NCBI RefSeq assembly: GCF_039522665.1
Contig: NZ_BAAADV010000001.1
Span: forward strand, 868,001 to 932,000
DNA length: 64,000 bases
DNA from: Natronoarchaeum mannanilyticum
GTDB lineage: Archaea > Halobacteriota > Halobacteria > Halobacteriales > Natronoarchaeaceae
Direction: 5' to 3'
Shown here: piece by piece, positions 1-8,145 of the stretch
How the letters are laid out: the number at the start of each line of letters is the position of its first letter
Numbering within the stretch: the stretch's first letter is position 1
Program-made: the position numbers and the translations under genes
Notes under the pieces: generated by a model
The model's input: only the letters and a program-made list of their open reading frames with translations
Databases searched by the model: none
What the model was told of the DNA's origin: nothing

Positions 1-146
1 GCGGGCGTGCCGCCCTCGGGCATCATCACTTCCTGGTCCCAGTTGAGGATCCCCGCCGCGTTCCGGACGTTCGTCAGTCGCTTGACCGTGCCGAGAAACG
101 CCTCGTACTCCTCGGGCGTCTCCTCCGCTGTCGCGTCTGTTGCCAT
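1..146 (-). CDS. Carboxypeptidase M32 (Taq-type), N-terminal fragment
   Basis: Only the first 48 codons lie in the window; the rest is beyond the left edge. The visible protein begins MATDATAEETPEEYEAF and contains LNWDQEVMMPEGG, the hallmark N-terminal segment of M32 metallocarboxypeptidases (thermostable carboxypeptidase 1 family), which remove C-terminal residues from peptides in the cytoplasm using a metal bound by a HEXXH motif further downstream (not visible here). The start is an ATG at 146. The call rests on the N-terminal motif alone, but that motif is very characteristic. Confidence 0.85.
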   Translation of the reverse strand, partial: MATDATAEETPEEYEAFLGTVKRLTNVRNAAGILNWDQEVMMPEGGTP

Positions 147-275
147 GGTCGCGAGTTAGAGGGCGACCACGTATGAATCCAACTGTCGCAGAAGATCATT
201 CGGAATACGGCGACGAATCGGCCGACGGCAACGCGTCGACGGCCTCCCTCGACCGACCGCCGCGCGACGACGTCA

Positions 276-1394
276 CTACTCGGCCGGCCACAGCTCGGCG
301 ACGCCGCGGTAGAGCTCGTAACACCGCTCCAGCACGTCGAGCGAGACCGACTCGTCGGCGGTGTGTGCCTCGCCCGGTTCCGCCGGGCCGCAGACCACGC
401 ACGTCGTTCCCGCCTGCGCGAGCCACCCGGCGTCGGTGGCGTGGGGCTTGGTCACGAGTGCGGGCTCGCCCTCGGCGTCCCCCGGGACGGCGTCGTGCGC
501 TTCCGCGGCGGCGTCAAGCGCGGCCTCGGCGAACGCGTCGTCGTCGCAGCGCATCGGCGGGAGATCCTGCTCGATCTCGACGTCGACGCCGGAGACCGTC
601 TCGACGCGCTCGATCGGTGCGCGCTCCCCCGGAACCGTGCGCTCGTCGACGGTCACCTCGCAGGCGTCGGGGACGACGTTCCAGGCCGTCCCTCCATCGA
701 TCTCCGTGGCGACGAGGCTCCCCGAGAGCTCCTCGCCCGCGACCTCGACAGTCGGCGGTGCGATCGCGCGCAGCTCGTCGACGGCGTCGGTCGCGCGGTA
801 GATCGCGTTCTCGCCCTCCTCGGGACTGCTCGCGTGCGCGCTCGCCCCGCTCGCGCGGATCGTGCTCGCGCGGCGACCCTTGTGCGCCACCGCCACGTCC
901 GTCACGCCGGGCGCCGAGTAGCCCGTCGAGCCCTCGCCGACGACCGCGTAGTCGGGCGCAAACCCCTCGTCGATCGCCGCGCGGGCGCCGACGCCGCCCT
1001 GCTCCTCGCCGGCGAAGCTGGCGAAGACGAGCTCGATCGCGGGCTCCGCGTCGCGGAACGCCAGTAGCATCGCCGCCACGGCGCCTTTCATGTCCGCGCT
1101 CCCGCGGCCGTACAGTCGGCCGTCGCGGCGCTCGACGGCGTATTCCGTCTCGCCGCCGTCGGTCTCGTCCACGACCTGCGAGTCGTCCGGCGGCACGACG
1201 TCGTGGTGGCCGACGAGCGCCAGCGACCGATCGCCGTCGCCCGTCCGCGCGATCACGTTTCCGCTGTCGTCGATCTGCACCGACGCCGCGGTCTCCTCGG
1301 CCAGCCACTCCGCGATCGCCTCGCCCGCCTCGCGCTCGTCCTCGTGGCTCGGGATCGCGACGAGGTCCGCCGCGAGTCGATCGAGTTCGTTCAC
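276..1394 (-). CDS. M20 family metallopeptidase/deacylase (ArgE/DapE/LysK-like)
   Basis: A 372-residue cytoplasmic zinc hydrolase of the M20 family, which cleaves N-acyl groups or peptide bonds from amino acids. Metal-ligand motifs are in order: GHHDVV (about residues 62-67), GRGSADMKG (about 95-103), FAGEEQGG with the catalytic Glu and a ligand Glu (about 130), VGEG (about 152) and a C-terminal PGEAHTADE. The central dimerisation domain contains HKGRRAST. Substrate cannot be fixed from sequence: succinyl-diaminopimelate desuccinylase, acetylornithine deacetylase and acetyl-lysine deacetylase share this layout. No amino-acid biosynthesis genes adjoin it, so a scavenging role is equally possible. 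It is transcribed in the same direction as the M32 peptidase but about 130 bases separate them. Confidence 0.88.
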   Translation of the reverse strand: MNELDRLAADLVAIPSHEDEREAGEAIAEWLAEETAASVQIDDSGNVIARTGDGDRSLALVGHHDVVPPDDSQVVDETDGGETEYAVERRDGRLYGRGSADMKGAVAAMLLAFRDAEPAIELVFASFAGEEQGGVGARAAIDEGFAPDYAVVGEGSTGYSAPGVTDVAVAHKGRRASTIRASGASAHASSPEEGENAIYRATDAVDELRAIAPPTVEVAGEELSGSLVATEIDGGTAWNVVPDACEVTVDERTVPGERAPIERVETVSGVDVEIEQDLPPMRCDDDAFAEAALDAAAEAHDAVPGDAEGEPALVTKPHATDAGWLAQAGTTCVVCGPAEPGEAHTADESVSLDVLERCYELYRGVAELWPAE

Positions 1395-1668
1395 GCCCGG
1401 ACGTTGTCCCGCCGCAGCAAAAATTCGTGGCTACCGGAGCGAGGATGGCGCGGCTGCGACGCCGTCGCAGCCGCCTCCCAGAAACGAACGCGCCACGCGA
1501 TGGTGCGAACTGGCTGCGACGAGTGGCGGGTTGCGTTCGGTCGGTTCGCGTAGGTCCGGGTTGCTCGCGGATACTGACTGGTTCCGTACCCGACGCACGC
1601 GAGCTTACTACGCCGGCTTCTAGCTACCCGCGCCATTACTTTGGGTGCTACGCGGGTTCAGTGACACG

Positions 1669-2784
1669 ATGCACAGCGACGCGCTCGACGCCACGTACGA
1701 GGTGCGCCGGTACCGTCCGGAGGATCGGTCCGGCGTGCTCGCCCTCGACGAGGCGGTGTGGGACCGCAACAGGGGCGGGCGCTGGTTCGACTGGAAGTAC
1801 GGCCAGAATCCCTACGTCGACCACGTGCCGCTGTTCGTCGCGGTCACCGACGACGAGGTCGTCGGCGCGCGTCCGTTCATGGCGTTTCAGCTGCGGGCTG
1901 GCGACGAAACCGCGCTGGCGCTCCAGCCCGCCGACACGATGGTCCACCCCGACCACCGCCGGCAGGGGCTGTTCACGCGGATGACCGAGCGCGCGCTGGA
2001 GTTCTACCGCGAGCGCGGCGTCGAGCTGTTCTTCAACTTCCCGAACGAGGCGTCGCTGCCGGGCTACCGCAAGCTCGGCTGGCGATCGGTCGACGACAAG
2101 CGCACGTTCTACCGGGTCCAGAGCCCCGACGCGTTCGTCCCGCAGTACGCAGACGGCCGGGCGGCGACGCTGCTGGGACAGCTCGCCGCGCCGATCGTCC
2201 GGGGATACCACGATGTCCGAACCGAGCTCGCCCAGCCGCCGCCCGAGCTGTCGGTCGACCGGCGGGCGGGCGTCGACGCCGAGGCGCTGACCGAACTGTA
2301 TCGGCGGAATCCGCCGAGCCAGCTCCACGCCCGCCGCGACGTCGAGTTCTACGAGTGGCGCTTCGACAGCCCCGTCTGGTCGCACTCGACGTACGTCGCC
2401 GCCGCCGACGGCGACCCCGCCGTGGGGCTGGTCACGCGCACCCGGACGACGAACGACGACATCGCGATCGCCCAGATCGCCGAGGTGGTGCCGATGGACG
2501 GCGGCCGGCGCTGGCGCGAGGGCGTGGCGGAACTGCTCGGCGACGCGCTGGGCGACCACGCCGACGCCGACGTCGTCGCGATCACCGGCGCGGTCGTCCC
2601 CGACGACGTGCTGACCGCATACGGCTTCTCGCCGGACGATCGCCTGCCCCTCTCGAAGTTCTCCGACCACCGCTGCGCGCTGGTCGTCCGCCCGCTCGAC
2701 GGCGAGTCGTGGTCGCTCAACGGCCGGGATCTCACCCGGTCGGTCAACTGGCTGCTGAGTTACGGCGAGCGGGACACGACCTGA
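1669..2784 (+). CDS. GNAT family N-acetyltransferase
   Basis: A 371-residue protein whose N-terminal half is a GNAT fold. It has an acetyl-CoA loop MVHPDHRRQGLFTRM (about residues 90-104), preceded by the beta-strand ALALQPADT and followed by FFNFPNEASLPGYRKLGW. The C-terminal half resembles the second domain of Eis-like acetyltransferases. The acceptor is unknown. The ATG at 1669 is preferred over an in-frame GTG at 1645 because a TATA-like TTACTTTG at 1634-1641 lies about 30 bases before it, which fits a leaderless transcript. It stands alone, with roughly 150 non-coding bases on its 3' side. Confidence 0.8.
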   Translation: MHSDALDATYEVRRYRPEDRSGVLALDEAVWDRNRGGRWFDWKYGQNPYVDHVPLFVAVTDDEVVGARPFMAFQLRAGDETALALQPADTMVHPDHRRQGLFTRMTERALEFYRERGVELFFNFPNEASLPGYRKLGWRSVDDKRTFYRVQSPDAFVPQYADGRAATLLGQLAAPIVRGYHDVRTELAQPPPELSVDRRAGVDAEALTELYRRNPPSQLHARRDVEFYEWRFDSPVWSHSTYVAAADGDPAVGLVTRTRTTNDDIAIAQIAEVVPMDGGRRWREGVAELLGDALGDHADADVVAITGAVVPDDVLTAYGFSPDDRLPLSKFSDHRCALVVRPLDGESWSLNGRDLTRSVNWLLSYGERDTT

Positions 2785-2931
2785 GTGGCGGCGCTGGCGG
2801 CGTCAGCGACGGCGAAAGCTTGGATTACCGCAGGATAGCGTCCGGCTTGAAGTCCCGATGCCGATGGTAAACGCCGACCGTTTTCAGAATGGCTGATAAT
2901 AACAAACACCGCTCGTCGGAACGCTCAACCG

Positions 2932-4008
2932 ATGCGATCGCGCCAGTCAGACACAGCCTCCGATTCGACGCCCGGCCTCCATCGGCCGACAGAACCCGAT
3001 CAGCCGTCCAGTCCCGATAGCGGGGAGCCGTCCGCGTCCGGGCCGCCAGAGGACGCCGATCGATCGCCCGATTCGACCGCCGAGGCCGCCGGTCCGGACG
3101 CGTCCGATTCGACCGGCCGGATCTCGGCCGCCGTCGCCGCCGCGCTGCGGTGCTACAGGCTCGCGCTACTGGTCGCCAGTCTCCCCGTGATTCTCGGCGA
3201 GTACCTGCGCCCGGAAAACGGCGCGCAGTACGGCGTCGGCGTCGCCGACAAGCTCGTCCTCGCGGGGAAGATGCTGCGGAACAACCGCGCGATCCCGACC
3301 GGCTCGTCGTTCGTCGAACATCTCGTGATGGCGACGGAGGTGCTCTCGACGCCCCGAGACGTCGAGGGGACGATCGTCGAGTGCGGGGCGTACAAGGGCG
3401 GGAGCACCGCCAACCTCTCGCTGGTCGCCGGGCTGTGCGACCGCGATCTCGTGGTGTTCGACTGCTTCGAGGGGATGCCCGACCCCGGCGACGCCGACGC
3501 CGAGCACCTGCTGGTCGCCTCCGAGCGCGTCCACACCTACGAGGAGAACTCGTGGTCGGCTTCGCTCCGAGAGGCCGTCGACAACATCGAGCGGTACGGC
3601 GATCCGTCGGCGGTGACGATCCGCCCGGGCTACTTCGAGGAGACGATGCCGGCGTTCGACGAGCCGGTCGCGCTGGCGTTCCTCGACGTCGGGCTGCGCT
3701 CCTCGGCCGAGACGGCGGTCCGGGAGCTGTGGCCGCTGCTCGGCGACGACCGCTACCTGTTCACCCACGAGGCCAAACACATGGAGATCGCGGGGCTGTT
3801 CTTCGAGCGCGAGTGGTGGCGCGAACATCTCGACGCCGACCCGCCGGGGCTCGTCGGCGCCGGGAGCGGACTCGGCCTCCATCCCGGCGCGAACGGCTTT
3901 TCCAGCTTGCTCGCGTACGCCCGCAAGAACCCCGACACCGGGGCGTTCGACACCGTCGCCGAGACCGGCGAGGACAACACCGTCGACGCCTCGGTCCGCA
4001 AAAACTGA
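2932..4008 (+). CDS. TylF/MycF-like methyltransferase domain protein
   Basis: A 358-residue protein. Residues 1-62 are a Ser/Pro/Asp-rich tail, residues about 65-95 form a hydrophobic or amphipathic segment that may touch the membrane, and residues about 115-340 resemble the macrocin O-methyltransferase (TylF) family. Supporting motifs are a SAM loop IVECGAYKGGSTANLS, then VVFDCFEGMP and GYFEETMP. In TylF enzymes the strand after this normally reads L-D-x-D-x-Y; here it is FLDVGLRSS, so the second acidic residue of that metal/substrate site is missing. No sugar or antibiotic pathway genes are nearby, so the acceptor is unknown and activity is uncertain. Confidence 0.72.
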   Translation: MRSRQSDTASDSTPGLHRPTEPDQPSSPDSGEPSASGPPEDADRSPDSTAEAAGPDASDSTGRISAAVAAALRCYRLALLVASLPVILGEYLRPENGAQYGVGVADKLVLAGKMLRNNRAIPTGSSFVEHLVMATEVLSTPRDVEGTIVECGAYKGGSTANLSLVAGLCDRDLVVFDCFEGMPDPGDADAEHLLVASERVHTYEENSWSASLREAVDNIERYGDPSAVTIRPGYFEETMPAFDEPVALAFLDVGLRSSAETAVRELWPLLGDDRYLFTHEAKHMEIAGLFFEREWWREHLDADPPGLVGAGSGLGLHPGANGFSSLLAYARKNPDTGAFDTVAETGEDNTVDASVRKN

Positions 4009-4329
4009 TCAGGACTCGGGCGCCTCGTCCTCGGCGTCCCGCTGGACGCGTCCGAGCCGTTCGAGCGCGTCGCGAAGCCGCTCGTCGGTCTCCGGCGCGG
4101 CGTCGCTGCGGAGTTCGACGAGTTCGCGCTGGATCGACTCCAGGCGGTCGGGCCGCGCGTCGGTCTCCGCGCCCTGCATCCGATCGAGCGCCTCCGCCAC
4201 CTCGTTGAGCGGGTCGTTCAGTTCCGGCTTGGCGTCCTCGCGGGCGTGCTGGAGCCGGCTCTGGACGGCGTCGAGTTCGTCGGCCGGTTCGTGGCCGTCG
4301 TCGCTATTTTCGTCCGGCGAGTCAGGCAT
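4009..4329 (-). CDS. Small helical acidic protein, unknown function
   Basis: A 106-residue hydrophilic protein, predicted by eye to be almost wholly helical, with two similar helical segments (LDAVQSRLQHAREDA and LESIQRELVELRSDA) that suggest a repeated coiled hairpin. No catalytic motif, Cys or membrane segment is seen. It resembles short haloarchaeal conserved helical proteins of unknown role. Its ATG overlaps the end of the upstream thioredoxin-fold gene by eight bases, so the two are very likely co-transcribed and translationally coupled. Confidence 0.72.
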   Translation of the reverse strand: MPDSPDENSDDGHEPADELDAVQSRLQHAREDAKPELNDPLNEVAEALDRMQGAETDARPDRLESIQRELVELRSDAAPETDERLRDALERLGRVQRDAEDEAPES

Positions 4330-4597
4330 AGTGCTCCTCCAGATGCGCCACGATGTCGTCGCTCTCGTAGAGCGTCGTCTCGCGATCCGCGTCGACGAGG
4401 TAGGGAATTTGATCCTGTCCGCCTTCCTCGACGAGCCGGCGATGGCTCGTCTCGTTTCGCACGTCGCCGTCGACGCTCCGCGGGTTGTGGATTACGTAGG
4501 TAACGCCCAGCTCGGCGAGTTTTTCGCGCACGTCGGTCGAGTGGGGGCAGTCCTCGTCCTGGTAGAGTTCGAGCACGTGGGCAGGTACGGCGTCCAC
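4322..4597 (-). CDS. Glutaredoxin/GST N-terminal domain protein
   Basis: About 91 residues with a thioredoxin fold of the glutathione S-transferase N-terminal or glutaredoxin type: HVLELYQDEDCPHSTDVREK (strand, active loop, helix), then DQIPYLVD with the cis-proline, and TTLYESDDIVAHLEEHY. The active site is C-P-H-S, so it has a single Cys and would work by a monothiol mechanism. No ATG fits; the proposed start is the GTG at 4597, with a TTG three codons upstream as an alternative. A longer in-frame extension exists but is Arg-rich and overlaps the opposing membrane-protein gene, so it was rejected. Confidence 0.72.
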   Translation of the reverse strand: MDAVPAHVLELYQDEDCPHSTDVREKLAELGVTYVIHNPRSVDGDVRNETSHRRLVEEGGQDQIPYLVDADRETTLYESDDIVAHLEEHYA

Positions 4598-4708
4598 GCC
4601 CGTCAACGCTGTTCGCCGTTGGATTGAACGTCTCGCTGACAGTCTTTTCGTGTCGCTCGACCGTCGGATGTGCGCGGTTTTTTCACGGGTCGCGCTCAGT
4701 GAGAGGAT

Positions 4709-5077
4709 ATGAACGCTCGAACCGCGCTCTCCGCGCTGGGGGTCGGCGCCGCGATATTTCTCGCCGTCGGCGCCGCGGTGACCATCGCGCTCGACGCCAA
4801 CACGTCCTACTCCGCGCTCGTGGGGGTTCCATCCGGGCTGCTCGTCGGCGTCTGCGCCGGGATCTTCGCCTACGTCGCGCTCGCGCGCGGCGTCACCGCA
4901 CGGTTCCGCCGCTCGCTGCTCTCGACGGCCGGCGGGGGGTACGCCGCGGTCGGCGTGCTCGTGGCCTGGAACCTCGTGCCGTCGGTGCGCGCGGCCGTCT
5001 CGGTCCGGGAGGTCGGCGCGGTCGCCGCGGCGGCGCTGGCCGTCGCCTACGTCGCGCTGGTCGTTCGGGAGCGGTGA
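4709..5077 (+). CDS. Four-helix membrane protein, unknown function
   Basis: A 122-residue protein with four hydrophobic stretches (about residues 7-27, 36-58, 72-90 and 98-118) separated by short polar loops such as ALARGVTARFRR. No signal cleavage site, metal motif or enzyme motif is seen. It is divergent from the glutaredoxin-like gene. Its reading frame has the expected haloarchaeal codon bias and it starts at a clear ATG. No family could be named. Confidence 0.7.
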   Translation: MNARTALSALGVGAAIFLAVGAAVTIALDANTSYSALVGVPSGLLVGVCAGIFAYVALARGVTARFRRSLLSTAGGGYAAVGVLVAWNLVPSVRAAVSVREVGAVAAAALAVAYVALVVRER

Positions 5078-5150
5078 GCGCGGACCGATAGTCCGGCCGT
5101 TTCGGATCGCTGCCATCGCGGCGCGCTGGCGCGTCGCGGTACCGCTACGG

Positions 5151-5193
5151 CGCCGCCGCACGATGCCGCGCCGACGCCGCCGCACGATGCCGC
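5151..5193. repeat. 19-base direct repeat, two copies
   Basis: CGCCGCCGCACGATGCCGC occurs at 5151-5169 and again at 5175-5193 (24-base period) in the short gap before the PIN-ATPase gene. It is too short and GC-rich to assign a role, and may simply be slippage. Confidence 0.6.
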
Positions 5194-5266
5194 TGTGGCA
5201 TCGACGAACGCCACCGCCGGCGGGCCGTTGGACACCCTTTTCAACGTACGGGCCCGAGATGGCCGT

Positions 5267-7141
5267 ATGAACGTAGTTCCGGACACGAGCGTGGTCATCG
5301 ACGGCCGCGTGTCCGATCGCGTCGAGAGCGGCGAGTTCGACGGTGCGACGATATCGGTCCCCGAGGCCGTGGTCGCGGAGTTAGAGGCCCAGGCCAACGA
5401 GGGCCACGACAGCGGCTGGAACGGGTTAGAGGAGCTCCAGCGGCTCGCGGAGCTGGCCGACGCGGGCGACGTCGACCTGAAGTACGTCGGCGAGCGCCCC
5501 GACGCCATCGAGCGGGGTCACGCCAGCGAGGGCGAGATCGACGCGCTCATCCGCGATCTGGCGGCCGATCTGGGGGCGACGTTCGTCACCAGCGACATCG
5601 TCCAGAGCGAGGTCGCCGAGGCCAAAGGGCTCGACGTCGAGTACATCGCCCCCGAGACCGAGGACGTCGGGACGCTGTCGGTCGAGGAGTACTTCGACGA
5701 CCAGACGATGAGCGTCCACCTCAAGACCGACACGGAGCCGATGGCCAAGCGCGGCGAGATCGGCGACATGCACTACGAGTCGATCCGCGAGGGCGTCCTC
5801 TCGGAGTCGGAGATGAAGGAGATGGTCCAGGAGGTCGAGAACGCCGCCAAGGAGTCCTCCGAGGGGTTCATCGAGCTTTCCGAACCCGGGATGACGATCG
5901 TCCAGTTCCGCGACTACCGGATCGCGATGGCCCAGCCGCCGTTCGCCGACGGCGTCGAGATCACCGCGGTGCGGCCGATCGTCCAGACCGACCTCGACGA
6001 CTACGAGTTCGCCGACGAGCTGCGGGATCGGCTCCAGGAGCGCCAGCGCGGCGTCCTGATCTCGGGGTCGCCCGGCGCCGGGAAGTCGACGTTCGCGCAG
6101 GCGGTCGCGCACTTCCTCGTCGACAACGACTACTCCGTCAAGACGATGGAGAAACCGCGCGACCTCCAGGTCGGCCCGGAGATCACCCAGTACACCGAGC
6201 TCGGCGGCGACATGGCGCTGACGGCCGACTCGCTGCTGATGGTCCGCCCCGACTACACGATCTACGACGAGGTCAGGAAAACGGACGACTTCGAGGTGTT
6301 CGCGGACATGCGCCTCGCGGGCGTCGGCATGATCGGCGTCGTCCACGCGACGCGGGCGATCGACGCGCTCCAGCGCCTCGTGGGCCGGGTCGAACTCGGC
6401 ATGATCCCCCAGGTCGTCGACACCGTCGTCTACATCGAGGCCGGCGAGGTCCACACCGTCTACGACGTCACGACCGAGGTGAAGGTGCCCCACGGCCTGA
6501 TGGAGGAGGATCTGGCTCGCCCGGTGATCGTCATCCGAGACTTCGAGACGGGCGAACCCGCCTACGAGATCTACACGTTCAACCGCCAGGTCGTCACCGT
6601 GCCGCTGAACGACGACGAGGACGGCGACGAGGCCGGCGTCGACCGCATCGCCCGCCAGGAGATCGAACGCGAGATCCGCTCGATCGCGCAGGGCCACGTC
6701 GACGTCGAACTCAAGAGTCAAAATAGCGCCGTGGTGTACGTCGAGGACGACGACATCTCGACGGTCATCGGCAAGGGCGGCGGACGCATCCAGGACGTCG
6801 AGAACCGGCTGGGCATCGACATCGACGTCAGGACGCACGACGAGAAGCCGCCGGGCGCCGGTGCGGGTGGCGGCGGCAGCGCGGGGGGCCAGTCCGGCGG
6901 AGACTCCTCGGGCGGCGGGGCCGGCCAGATCGTCCAGCCGGAGATCACCTCCCAGCACGTGATCGTCCCCGTCGAGGGCCACGCCGGCGAAACTGTGGAG
7001 ATCCAGGCCGACGACGAGTACCTCTTCACCGCGACGGTGAGCCGCGGCGGGGAGGTGCAGGTCTCGCGGGGCAGCGCCATCGCGGAAGAACTCGAGCGCG
7101 CGATCGACCGCAAGCGCCGGATCACGGTCGTCCCGTCGTAA
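5267..7141 (+). CDS. PIN domain / secretion-type ATPase / KH domain protein
   Basis: A 624-residue archaeal three-part protein. An N-terminal PIN nuclease-like domain ([15 protein letters not shown], about residues 1-130, with acidic residues of the PIN site) is followed by a PilT/GspE-type ATPase with Walker [11 protein letters not shown] and [20 protein letters not shown]. After that comes a KH RNA-binding domain with [13 protein letters not shown], then a Gly-rich linker and a short C-terminal beta domain. The family is called PINc/VapC-type ATPase, and its role (likely RNA processing or quality control) is not established. The ATG at 5267 is chosen because MNVVPDTS is the domain start and a TATA-like CCTTTTCAA lies at 5236-5244; an upstream in-frame start would add 24 non-conserved residues. 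Confidence 0.92.
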   Translation: MNVVPDTSVVIDGRVSDRVESGEFDGATISVPEAVVAELEAQANEGHDSGWNGLEELQRLAELADAGDVDLKYVGERPDAIERGHASEGEIDALIRDLAADLGATFVTSDIVQSEVAEAKGLDVEYIAPETEDVGTLSVEEYFDDQTMSVHLKTDTEPMAKRGEIGDMHYESIREGVLSESEMKEMVQEVENAAKESSEGFIELSEPGMTIVQFRDYRIAMAQPPFADGVEITAVRPIVQTDLDDYEFADELRDRLQERQRGVLISGSPGAGKSTFAQAVAHFLVDNDYSVKTMEKPRDLQVGPEITQYTELGGDMALTADSLLMVRPDYTIYDEVRKTDDFEVFADMRLAGVGMIGVVHATRAIDALQRLVGRVELGMIPQVVDTVVYIEAGEVHTVYDVTTEVKVPHGLMEEDLARPVIVIRDFETGEPAYEIYTFNRQVVTVPLNDDEDGDEAGVDRIARQEIEREIRSIAQGHVDVELKSQNSAVVYVEDDDISTVIGKGGGRIQDVENRLGIDIDVRTHDEKPPGAGAGGGGSAGGQSGGDSSGGGAGQIVQPEITSQHVIVPVEGHAGETVEIQADDEYLFTATVSRGGEVQVSRGSAIAEELERAIDRKRRITVVPS

Positions 7142-7160
7142 AGCGGTCGGCGCCGATCGG

Positions 7161-7478
7161 TTAGTTTTCGCCCGCGTCGACGCCGCCGAGCTGCGCCTCG
7201 ATGTCCTGCAGTAGCACCGTCACCGCCTCGGCCCGCCGGTACTCGGCGTCGTTCGATCCGCGGGCGTCGGTGACGCGCTCGACGAGTTCCTCGTCCGGGT
7301 CGCTGTCGGACAGTTCGAGCACGCGCTCGCAGACCGTGGCGGACAGCTCGGGGACGAACGCCGAGACGCTCTCCCAGCAGTCGTCGTTCGTCGGCGCTCC
7401 GTCGGCGCGCTCGCGGGCGTCCATCACGAGGTTGTCGATCAGCGCGTCGTACTGCTCGGGGCTGTCGAGCTGTGTCAT
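7161..7478 (-). CDS. Conserved-looking 105-residue acidic protein, unknown function
   Basis: A hydrophilic, largely helical 105-residue protein beginning MTQLDSPEQYDALIDNLVMD. It has two Cys residues (DDCWES and ATVCERV) but no recognisable metal motif. It ends 20 bases from the PIN-ATPase stop and converges with it. Its codon composition is that of a real gene and its start is a clean ATG. Function not recognised. Confidence 0.65.
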   Translation of the reverse strand: MTQLDSPEQYDALIDNLVMDARERADGAPTNDDCWESVSAFVPELSATVCERVLELSDSDPDEELVERVTDARGSNDAEYRRAEAVTVLLQDIEAQLGGVDAGEN

Positions 7479-7601
7479 TGGCGGACGGTGGGGGCGGCGG
7501 CGGATAAAACTCGCGCAGCCGGCTAGGAGATGTTGCTACCGCAGTTGTGATCGCTGTGTTCTCCGGGATAGTACTGGTTTCCAACACCGCCCCGAAAGCC
7601 C

Positions 7602-7687
7602 CCGCCGCGCTCGACCGGTTGCGACTCGCTGCGCTCCTCGCCTTCGGCTGCGGTGCTTGCATCGTCTCACCGGGTCGAGCGCGGCGG
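7602..7687. repeat. 15-base perfect inverted repeat with 56-base loop
   Basis: CCGCCGCGCTCGACC at 7602-7616 is the exact reverse complement of 7673-7687. The loop is itself made of short CGCT/GCGG alternations that can pair internally, so a branched stem-loop is possible. Confidence 0.75.
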
Positions 7688-7799
7688 CCCCTTTCATTCC
7701 ACCCAAGCAGCAGCCTCGTCCTCCCCAACCGATTCGCTCGCTCCGCTCGCTCATCCCTCGCGCGACGCTGTCTCGCCACGAGGGCTCGACAGCGCGCGC

Positions 7800-7904
7800 C
7801 ACCGCAACCGCAACGGCCCGGCGCGCCCCCCGTGGCGCGCCGACGGGGAAGGGCCGGGCCGCGCGTGGTCGCCCTTGAGCGACCCGCGCATGGCGGTTGC
7901 GGTG
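7800..7904. repeat. Nested inverted repeats
   Basis: CACCGCAACCGC at 7800-7811 pairs exactly with 7893-7904. Inside it, GGCCCGG (7815-7821) pairs with CCGGGCC (7854-7860), and GGCGCGCC appears at 7820-7827 and 7834-7841. This arrangement allows a long multi-branched hairpin. Confidence 0.7.
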
Positions 7905-7935
7905 TTTCCTGGTGGACTGAAAGGGCGAGGTCCGG

Positions 7936-7996
7936 TCGACGGTTCTCGGACGGCCCTATCCGACCGAAGGGAGGATATCCGGGCGAGAACCGTCGA
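7936..7996. repeat. 13-base perfect inverted repeat
   Basis: TCGACGGTTCTCG at 7936-7948 is exactly complementary to 7984-7996, leaving a 35-base loop that contains GAGGATATCC. Confidence 0.75.
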
Positions 7997-8102
7997 GCGG
8001 GCCGAGGGCTTTCGGGGTGGTATCATCAGTAGCTGTTGCAATTGCTGGGAGCGGGCCGAGGGCGTTCGAGACGTTCTCGTCAGTAGCTGCAGGAGCCCAT
8101 CC
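7995..8102. repeat. Two-copy imperfect 54-base tandem repeat
   Basis: GAGCGGGCCGAGGGC at 7995-8009 recurs at 8049-8063, and CAGTAGCTG at 8027-8035 recurs at 8081-8089, both with a 54-base offset. The parts between are diverged. The second copy ends about 45 bases before the hisS start. Confidence 0.65.
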
Positions 8103-8145
8103 TCGAAAGGCAGGTTTCAAGCGGCCCCTCGGCGAATCACTCGAT

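Larger units (their letters stand above)
7479..8145. other. Long non-coding region with stem-loops and a tandem repeat
   Basis: This 667-base gap separates a divergent small gene from hisS and holds no convincing reading frame. It contains a 15-base perfect inverted repeat (7602-7616 with 7673-7687). It also contains a 12-base perfect pair (7800-7811 with 7893-7904) enclosing an inner pair GGCCCGG/CCGGGCC (7815-7821 with 7854-7860) and two GGCGCGCC palindromes. A 13-base perfect pair (7936-7948 with 7984-7996) and an imperfect 54-base tandem repeat (7995-8048, then from 8049) follow. It could be a structured RNA, a dispersed haloarchaeal repeat element, or a long leader for hisS. Confidence 0.6.

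Noticed and set aside
140-1984. Long Arg/Pro-rich frame opposite the M20 gene
   Set aside because: It is antisense to a clear M20 enzyme and its composition is the usual shadow of GC-rich coding DNA.
8017-8145. N-terminal extension of hisS
   Set aside because: The extra 43 residues come from the tandem-repeat region and the family start is at MYDRIKGFRDFYP.
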